This document shows positions 59,099 to 64,000 of a DNA stretch of 64,000 nt, piece by piece. Made by a program: the position numbers and the translations under genes. The notes under the pieces are model-generated. The model had not been told where the DNA came from. It did no database searches and worked only from the letters and a program-made list of their open reading frames with translations. This stretch comes from Leifsonia sp. Leaf264 (GTDB taxonomy: Bacteria; Actinomycetota; Actinomycetes; Actinomycetales; Microbacteriaceae). Each line of letters opens with the position of its first letter. The first letter of the stretch is position 1. The stretch is taken from the NCBI RefSeq assembly GCF_001422325.1, contig NZ_LMMR01000005.1, positions 637,122 through 701,121 on the forward strand. The letters run 5' to 3'.

Positions 59099-59824
59099 AT
59101 GGACAACGAATCCGTCAAGGACGACGCCCAGGCACCAGCAGCCCCTTCGGTGGCGCCGGCGCCCGCGACAGCCGCAGCGCCGAAGGCTCCACGGGCATCC
59201 AAGCCGCGTGTGCCAGGCGCGCCAGCCAAGCCGAAGTCGGCCGCGAAGCCGAGGAAGAAGCTGTCGAAGACCGCCATCGCGTTGATCGCCGTATCCGGCG
59301 TCGCCGTCCTCGGGTGGGCTTCGTTCGCTGTCGCCGTCAACGTCGCCGCGAACACGAACGATGAGCTCGTCCACGTTCAGGCTGACAACACGAAGATGTC
59401 CGGGGAGAAGGACGACCTGATCGGCGACCTGACCGAGATGACGGCGTCACGGGACCAGTACATGAACGCGTCCGACGCTGTCGCCAAACGGGAAGAGGCT
59501 GTGAAGGTCAAGGAGACGGCGCTGCAGACACGGGAGGACGCCGTGAAAGGCCGCGAGGATGCGGTCACCGGTGCGGAAGCCCGTGTGGCGCAGACCACAT
59601 TGAAGGACGGGTACTCCTACATTGTCGGAGTGTCCATGGAGCCCGGCGTCTACGAGGCGACGTCAGCGAGCGGCACCTGCTACTGGGAGATCAACACCTC
59701 CGGCACCAACGGGTCCGACATCGTCGACAACGACCTCGGCGCGCAAGGGCTGATCCGTGTCACCGTCAGCGGCGGACAGGACTTCAACTCCTCCCGCTGC
59801 GGCGACTGGAAGAAGGTCGGCTAG
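59099..59824 (+). CDS. membrane-anchored coiled-coil protein
   Basis: 241 residues: Pro/Ala/Lys-rich cytoplasmic lead (1-57), one membrane segment (TAIALIAVSGVAVLGWASFAVAV), a coiled-coil with KREEAVKVKETALQTREDAVKGREDAV heptads, and a small extracellular C-terminal domain (GVYEATSASGTCYWEINT ... SSRCGDW). This layout is common in actinobacterial envelope proteins. It seems to have a host-type promoter rather than the element motif. Confidence 0.75.
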   Translation: MDNESVKDDAQAPAAPSVAPAPATAAAPKAPRASKPRVPGAPAKPKSAAKPRKKLSKTAIALIAVSGVAVLGWASFAVAVNVAANTNDELVHVQADNTKMSGEKDDLIGDLTEMTASRDQYMNASDAVAKREEAVKVKETALQTREDAVKGREDAVTGAEARVAQTTLKDGYSYIVGVSMEPGVYEATSASGTCYWEINTSGTNGSDIVDNDLGAQGLIRVTVSGGQDFNSSRCGDWKKVG

Positions 59825-59829
59825 ACCAG

Positions 59830-60468
59830 CTACCAGAGGTTCGCTTCGGTGCGGCTGATGTCGAACCCGTGCCCGGATGAGGCCCGATCACAGGTCATGC
59901 CGTCCTCGCGGGACACGCACACCACTCCCCCGAACGTGATCGACTTACCGTAGTCCAGAACGGCGACGGTGTCGTCATAGGTGCCGCGGAACGGTTCGTC
60001 AGTCCGGCAACCGAACTTCACCGGGTCGTCACCGACACCTTCGACGCTGCCGACCATGTGGCAATGCTCGCTCGGCCGTGGCCCCGGATCGAACGTGAAC
60101 TCCTTCGCCTTACAGCCCCAGAAATCCCAGTCGGTGCCCGCCTCGAAGATGGTGCAGACGATGTTCCGTGACGGGCTGACGAAGTCAACGCCGTCGCCTC
60201 CAGTCTCCGACATGTCCATGAACAGGCCAGGGTTCACCGGGACGACAACCTCGGCGGCCGGCGGGTCGGTCACCAGCTGTTCCGGGGTCTCGGTGGCGAC
60301 TGGTGGCAGCGTCTCGGTCGGCGCCGGGACGCTGGTCGAGGTTGGTTCGGTGGCCGCCGGCAGGTCGACCCCAGTGGAGGGGGTCGGAGCGGAAGAGGCG
60401 CCGGCGCATCCGGTCAGGATGACGGCAAGCGCCCCGACCGTGGCCAAGGAGATGAGGGTGCGGCGCAA
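59830..60468 (-). CDS. secreted lipoprotein (212 aa)
   Basis: TTG start with GGAAGGA six bases ahead; signal peptide with lipobox ILTGC. A Thr/Pro-rich linker is followed by a compact domain with four spaced Cys (ICNTIFEAG.., WGCKAKEF, HCHMVG, GCRTDE, VCVSRED, MTCDRA), probably disulphide-bonded. Unrecognised. The longer frame starting in the class A motif would spoil the signal peptide. Confidence 0.72.
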   Translation of the reverse strand: MRRTLISLATVGALAVILTGCAGASSAPTPSTGVDLPAATEPTSTSVPAPTETLPPVATETPEQLVTDPPAAEVVVPVNPGLFMDMSETGGDGVDFVSPSRNIVCTIFEAGTDWDFWGCKAKEFTFDPGPRPSEHCHMVGSVEGVGDDPVKFGCRTDEPFRGTYDDTVAVLDYGKSITFGGVVCVSREDGMTCDRASSGHGFDISRTEANLW

Positions 60469-60504
60469 GAAGGTTCCTTCCAGTCTGCGGTGACGCAGGT
60501 GGGA

Positions 60505-60513
60505 CATGTGGCA
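60505..60513 (-). promoter_or_regulatory. class A motif
   Basis: TGCCACATG on the minus strand, 36 bases before the lipoprotein TTG. Confidence 0.5.
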
Positions 60514-60530
60514 GAGCCTCCGCGATCCTC

Positions 60531-61385
60531 TCAGCTGATCCGTTCGACGTGCGCGAAGACGGCAGGCCAATCGTTGTGGTCGAAGTTCTTCTCACCGGTG
60601 TGGTGCGTGAACCGGTACACGCCAGGGGTCACGTCCACGACGGGCATCGTCCACGGGAGGTCGGCGGGGTTGGCTCCGTTGACCATCCACTCAGCGAGCT
60701 CTTTGAGCCGGTAGGAGTTGTCGTCGTCCAGGTCCGGCTTCGCCAGCCAGGTGGTGAGCTTGCCGAGCCAGTCGTCGTAGTCGGCGATCGAGTACGCCCA
60801 CAGGTCGGTGCAGATCGAAGCGAGCTCCGTACCCTCCGGGTTCCCGTCCTCCCCCGGTGCGAGCTCGGAGTCGAAGTGGCTGATGATGAACCGGTCTTCG
60901 CCGGTCCGGATCAGTGACGGGCTGGAGTTCAGCACCGGCCCGTACGCACACCCCTGCTCAGCCATCTCGCGGGTGGCGCGAGCCTGGCCAGCGACGGAGT
61001 TGTAGTCGGAGCGTCCCTCGCCCACTGTGTCGAAGTCGTAGAGGGGGCGGAGGTCGTCGCTGACGATCAGCTTCCCGCTGGGGACCGACAGCTCGATGAC
61101 CGTCGTCAGACCGTCAGGCATCGAGCATTCTGACGCGGCGGCCAGTGAGACCGGGTCGCCGTTATCGTCCTCGACGACGGCCCAGGACGGGTAGGCGTCG
61201 CACATGTGGCAGGAGAACACGGCACCGTACAGCTGTGGCTTGAACCAGGTGGTCCCGCCATCCCTGACCAGTCCGGACTGCTCTGCGACGATCTCGTTAC
61301 GAAAGCGACCATGAATGTGCATGTGGCCACGCTCGTCAATCGGCAGGCCGGTCAGGTCGCGGCTGGGGATGGTGATGTCGGACAC
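60531..61385 (-). CDS. unknown protein (284 aa)
   Basis: Unrecognised. HIHGRFRNEIVAEQSG, FSCHMCDAYPSWAVVEDDNGD (one CxxC) and FIISHFDSELAPGEDGN are the most ordered parts; no export signal. GTG 61385 has AAGGAG nine bases ahead; ATG 61403 is the alternative. Confidence 0.65.
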   Translation of the reverse strand: MSDITIPSRDLTGLPIDERGHMHIHGRFRNEIVAEQSGLVRDGGTTWFKPQLYGAVFSCHMCDAYPSWAVVEDDNGDPVSLAAASECSMPDGLTTVIELSVPSGKLIVSDDLRPLYDFDTVGEGRSDYNSVAGQARATREMAEQGCAYGPVLNSSPSLIRTGEDRFIISHFDSELAPGEDGNPEGTELASICTDLWAYSIADYDDWLGKLTTWLAKPDLDDDNSYRLKELAEWMVNGANPADLPWTMPVVDVTPGVYRFTHHTGEKNFDHNDWPAVFAHVERIS

Positions 61386-61400
61386 GTGGTGAATCTCCTT

Positions 61401-61411
61401 CATAGGTGCGG
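61401..61411 (-). promoter_or_regulatory. class C-like motif
   Basis: CCGCACCTATG on the minus strand, 15 bases before the GTG at 61385. Confidence 0.4.
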
Positions 61412-61452
61412 TGGTGGAACGTACCGGGGAGACCCGGGCCCGAAGGCCCGGA

Positions 61453-62670
61453 TCAGCCCTTGACGCAGAGGAGCGTCTGCAGGTGCTCGACAACCTCGAC
61501 CAGGTCGGACTGGGCGTCGATCACACTGTGGATGTCCTTGTACGAGTCCGGCAGCTCGTCGAGGATCCCCGCGTCTCGGCGGGACTCGATGGTCCCGAGC
61601 TGGCGGGCGATCTCCGAAGCGCCGTCGTCGTCGCCTCGGAACAGGTCCTTGGCCTTGTTCCGTGAGAGTCGGCGGCCGGCGCCGTGAGACGCGGACTGCA
61701 TAGACAGGTCGTTGCCGAGGCCGCGGACCACGTACGAGCCGGTGCCCATCGATCCTGGGATGAGAGCGAGCTCTCCGCCGCCGGCGCGGATCGCACCCTT
61801 CCGGGTGACGAGCATCTGGCGGCCGTCGATCTCCTCCTCCGCGACGTAGTTGTGGTGGACGTTGATGGGCTCGTCGAATGTGACGCCCTTCGCCTCGAAG
61901 TGCTTGGCGACCTGCTCCTTGAACAGGCCCATCATCACTGCGCGGGAACGGAGCGCGAACTCCTGCGCCCACTCGAGGTCGTGACGGTATGCCTTCATCT
62001 CCGGGGTGTTTCGGAAGAACACCGCGAGGTCGCGGTCGGGCAGGTCCTGGTTGTGCGGGAGTGCCTTGGCGATCGCGATGTGGCGCTCTGCGAGCTCCTT
62101 GCCGATGTTGCGGCTGCCGGAGTGCAGGGTGAGCCAGATCTGGTCCTTCGAGTCGGAAGTGACCTCGATGAAGTGGTTCCCGCCGCCGAGGCTTCCGAGC
62201 TGCGCCTGGGCGCGGCCTTCGAGCTTCTGAACGCCCGTGTGGAGGTCGCGGAACGATCCCCAGAAGTTGTCCCAGCCTCGGTCGAGTCCGAGGCGTCGGA
62301 CGTTCACTGCGGTGTCATGTCCGTTGAATCCGACGGGGATGGCCTTCTCGATCTTCAGGCGTAGGCCATGCAGGTCGTGAAGGTCGGACACGGTGAGGCT
62401 GGTTCGGACAGCGGAGACGCCGCAGCCGATATCGACGCCGACGGCGGAGGGGCTGATCGCCTGCTCCATCGCGATGACGGATCCGACGGTCGCTCCTTTT
62501 CCGAAGTGAACGTCCGGCATTACGGCCAGCTTATGTACCCATTCCAGGGCGGCGATGTTCCGCAGTTGCTGCAGGGCGACCTGCTCGATGTCGTGCTCGT
62601 GAGCCCAGAGGAGGGTCGGTGACTTCGCCCCGCGGAGCTCGACGGGGAACTGGTGTGTCGTGTCGGACAT
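61453..62670 (-). CDS. rtcB: RNA ligase RtcB
   Basis: 405 residues. GTP- and manganese-dependent ligase joining 2',3'-cyclic phosphate or 3'-phosphate RNA ends to 5'-OH ends. Motifs: MPDVHFGKGATVGSVIA, GVDIGCGVSAVRT (metal Cys), GSLGGGNHFIEV, HSGSRNIG, INVHHNYV, GSMGTGSYVVRG and SASHGAGR (guanylylated His). With the tRNA genes and HAD protein next door it likely mends cleaved tRNAs. AAAGGA stands 8 bases before the ATG. Confidence 0.95.
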   Translation of the reverse strand: MSDTTHQFPVELRGAKSPTLLWAHEHDIEQVALQQLRNIAALEWVHKLAVMPDVHFGKGATVGSVIAMEQAISPSAVGVDIGCGVSAVRTSLTVSDLHDLHGLRLKIEKAIPVGFNGHDTAVNVRRLGLDRGWDNFWGSFRDLHTGVQKLEGRAQAQLGSLGGGNHFIEVTSDSKDQIWLTLHSGSRNIGKELAERHIAIAKALPHNQDLPDRDLAVFFRNTPEMKAYRHDLEWAQEFALRSRAVMMGLFKEQVAKHFEAKGVTFDEPINVHHNYVAEEEIDGRQMLVTRKGAIRAGGGELALIPGSMGTGSYVVRGLGNDLSMQSASHGAGRRLSRNKAKDLFRGDDDGASEIARQLGTIESRRDAGILDELPDSYKDIHSVIDAQSDLVEVVEHLQTLLCVKG

Positions 62671-62732
62671 GGTGGCCGTCCTTTCGTTGTCGGTCATGTC
62701 GTGCTGGTCCGGCGATCGGTTCGCCGGGTCGG

Positions 62733-62800
62733 TTCCCTGCCGTGGAGTCGAACCACGATCCCCGCTGCAGCGGAGCTCTGCCGTTGAGACTTAGCAGGGA
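62733..62800 (-). tRNA. tRNA-like gene with shortened anticodon arm
   Basis: Acceptor TCCCTGC/GCAGGGA, discriminator A, T-arm CGTGG-TTCGACT-CCACG and a D-arm are all good. The centre is a palindrome CCGCTGCAGCGG, so only 68 bases in all: no proper 7-base loop fits unless the stem is mispaired (which would give anticodon GCA). Either an odd tRNA-Cys-like gene or a tRNA mimic. A class A motif precedes it. Confidence 0.5.
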
Positions 62801-62832
62801 AGTTGTTGGGGCCGTCGGATGGCTACCACCTT

Positions 62833-62841
62833 CATGTGCGG
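62833..62841 (-). promoter_or_regulatory. class A motif ahead of the tRNA-like gene
   Basis: CCGCACATG on the minus strand, 32 bases from the tRNA-like 5' end. Confidence 0.5.
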
Positions 62842-62877
62842 CATCCGGGGAAACGGCGGAGCTGATGCGCTGTAGCC

Positions 62878-63408
62878 CTAGAGGCTGTCGAGGAACCTGC
62901 GGATGCCGGCCATGTCGGCAGGCGTAAGCCCGACGTACGGATTCGGCTCCACGAACAGGTGCGGGATGCCCGCGGCTTTGGTGCGGACGGCGTCGCCGTG
63001 AAGTCGGATCTCAGTGTCTTCCGCCCAGATGAACGGGGTTGGTGAGGTGTCGAGGTCGGCGGCGATCACTGATGCTTTCCAGTAGCCGGCGCCGACGAAT
63101 CCTTCCCTCTTCCTCAGGCCCGTGTATTCAGGGATTCGGAGCCCGGTGAGGCGGTCGTCGAACAGGTCGACCGCGGAGAGGATCTGGTCGTCGTAGTTCC
63201 AGGTGGACAGCCACACCGGTTCCAGGTTGTAGTCGGCGATGACCTGGGCGAGCTCGTCGATGAGCTGAGGCGCCCAGACGATCCGGTAGGCACCAGCACG
63301 GAAGCCGGTGCGGACCACCACGGCGGTTGCTCGTCTCCCCCAGACGGTCTCCGGGTAGTCGGCGTTGATGACGTCGTCGAAGTCGAGATACAGGCGTGTG
63401 CGTGGCAT
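62878..63408 (-). CDS. HAD-family protein of the RNA-repair type
   Basis: 176 residues. LDFDDVIN (HAD motif I), LSTWNYDD (motif II) and FIWAEDTEIR (motif IV), as in the HAD domains known from 'Swiss army knife' RNA repair proteins. It would remove a phosphate or prepare RNA ends. Its place between RtcB and two tRNA genes supports an RNA-repair role; a plain nucleotidase is the alternative. Confidence 0.72.
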   Translation of the reverse strand: MPRTRLYLDFDDVINADYPETVWGRRATAVVVRTGFRAGAYRIVWAPQLIDELAQVIADYNLEPVWLSTWNYDDQILSAVDLFDDRLTGLRIPEYTGLRKREGFVGAGYWKASVIAADLDTSPTPFIWAEDTEIRLHGDAVRTKAAGIPHLFVEPNPYVGLTPADMAGIRRFLDSL

Positions 63409-63430
63409 TGCCGTGATCCTCTCGTTGTTG

Positions 63431-63502
63431 TGCCCCCGGCAGGGATCGAACCTGCGGCATACCGCTTAGAAGGCGGTCGCTCTTCCACTGAGCTACGGAG
63501 GC
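63431..63502 (-). tRNA. tRNA-Arg (TCT)
   Basis: Acceptor GCCTCCG/CGGGGGC (one G-T), A73, no encoded CCA; anticodon loop CTTCTAA on ACCGC/GCGGT; D-arm AGCTCAGTGGAAGAGC. Reads AGA, a rare codon in this GC-rich sequence. Directly follows the 111-aa gene. Confidence 0.9.
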
Positions 63503-63510
63503 CTCCCGGC

Positions 63511-63846
63511 CTAGTAGCCGAAGATGGTCTTGTCGCCGGTGTAGTGGTTCCGGATGGTGTCAGAACCCCAGCCGCGGCTGTCGCCGGCAGGGAACCCGAG
63601 TCGTTCGCTGAGGAACGCTGCGGCTTCATCGTCGACGTTCACGGTGTCGATGTCGTATCGCTGGTAGCGCTCGTCCGTGATCCAGGACGCGACCACTGCC
63701 TCACCGAATCGAAGCTCGACGGTCGCGAGTTTGATGTCGAACTCCTGCTGGATGTCGCGGATAAGGATGGCAGCGTCAACCTGGCTGACGCCGGCGTTGA
63801 GGAAGTGCGACAAAGCCGGTTCGAGGTGAGGGGCAAGCTTGGACAA
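63511..63846 (-). CDS. unknown protein (111 aa)
   Basis: TTG start with GGAG five bases ahead. Helical N-terminus (LSHFLNAGVSQVDAAILIRDIQQEFD), then VNVDDEAAAFLSERLGF. Unrecognised. Lies between two tRNA genes and is probably read with them. Confidence 0.6.
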   Translation of the reverse strand: MSKLAPHLEPALSHFLNAGVSQVDAAILIRDIQQEFDIKLATVELRFGEAVVASWITDERYQRYDIDTVNVDDEAAAFLSERLGFPAGDSRGWGSDTIRNHYTGDKTIFGY

Positions 63847-63864
63847 GATTTCTCCTTCGTTGAG

Positions 63865-63962
63865 GGCCCCAGGTCGGAGTCGAACCGACGAACTTCCGCT
63901 TTACAAGAGCGTTTGCTGCGGTCAACCGGCGTGTCATACCTTGACCTACTCCACTGTGGTGC
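63865..63962 (-). tRNA. tRNA-Thr (TGT)-like, 5' half irregular
   Basis: Anticodon loop CTTGTAA on CGCT/AGCG and T-arm GTCGG-TTCGACT-CCGAC are clear, and the 3' acceptor side would be CTGGGGC. On the 5' side I find only GGTC...GACC with an overlong loop and no clean acceptor partner, so the gene is either unusual or decayed. 5' end approximate. Confidence 0.5.
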
Positions 63963-64000
63963 ATTCTCATTTGCAATACCTCACCATCGTGTTACTTGAC

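Noticed and set aside
61202..61210. Extra motif copy CATGTGGCA inside the 284-aa gene
   Set aside because: The bases encode the CHMCD segment of the protein and no gene start follows within 600 bases except that gene's own continuation.

Overview
High-GC DNA with 'DDDWDF'-tailed class Ib ribonucleotide reductase genes, an mIHF-like protein, class E sortases and a protein ending in the DUF6993-like CLIG/TRPID pattern points to an actinobacterium, most likely Microbacteriaceae or a close relative. The window looks like an extrachromosomal element rather than chromosome. It has its own DnaE, primase-helicase, ParA/TadZ-type ATPase, sigma-like protein, dUTPase, NrdEF, RtcB and tRNA genes, and no rRNA, ribosomal or central-metabolism genes. 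I see no capsid, tail, terminase or conjugation genes here, so megaplasmid, phage-plasmid and very large phage all remain possible.

Layout. 1-3613 (minus): dnaE start, small membrane proteins, a lipoprotein, LemA, a nuclease. 3613-6690: a 1025-residue primase-helicase. 6691-7361: the only long non-coding stretch, AT-rich and then CG-alternating, between divergent replication-type operons; it is my origin candidate. 7362-11894 (plus): a tightly overlapping operon of TadZ/ParA-like ATPase, unknown, mIHF-like protein and a divergent sigma-70-like factor. 11895-12152: a cluster of stem-loops. 12153-30840 (minus): mostly single-gene units, including nrdF, two tandem Nudix proteins, nrdI-nrdE, a large Ig-repeat exoprotein, a CAP-domain protein, a SLOG protein and two paralogues of an unknown family. 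30874-33834 (plus): small phage-like genes (MmcB-like nuclease, Cys/His proteins). 33831-45885 (minus): metalloprotease, peptidoglycan hydrolase, HD hydrolase, then a type IV pilus set (pilin, prepilin peptidase, PilC, PilT, PilB). 45961-52514: CHAP protein, dUTPase, two sortases, a fused double nucleotidase, lipoproteins. 52637-54683 (plus): a second, large pilin-like protein. 54729-63999 (minus): HNH nuclease, phosphoesterase, a YgiC/YgiB-like pair, RtcB, a HAD RNA-repair-type protein and five tRNA or tRNA-like genes.

The most striking signal is a short motif repeated about 48 times, almost always just upstream of a gene and in the gene's direction. It has three forms: CGCCACATG/CCGCACATG (class A), a two-box form CAGCCGGC-N9-CGCGCATAGA (class B) and CC(G/A)CACACCTA (class C). 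It often follows directly on a terminator hairpin, it precedes at least two tRNA or tRNA-like genes, and it occurs back-to-back in divergent gaps. I interpret it as the element's own promoter system, possibly read by the sigma-like protein at 11013-11894. Class B sits on the dnaE cassette, the primase, the TadZ-sigma operon and one unknown gene, which suggests a separate replication/regulatory class.

Together the genes suggest a self-sufficient replicon that makes its own deoxynucleotides, repairs RNA and tRNA, and remodels the host surface with a pilus, peptidoglycan hydrolases, sortases and long Ig-repeat proteins.
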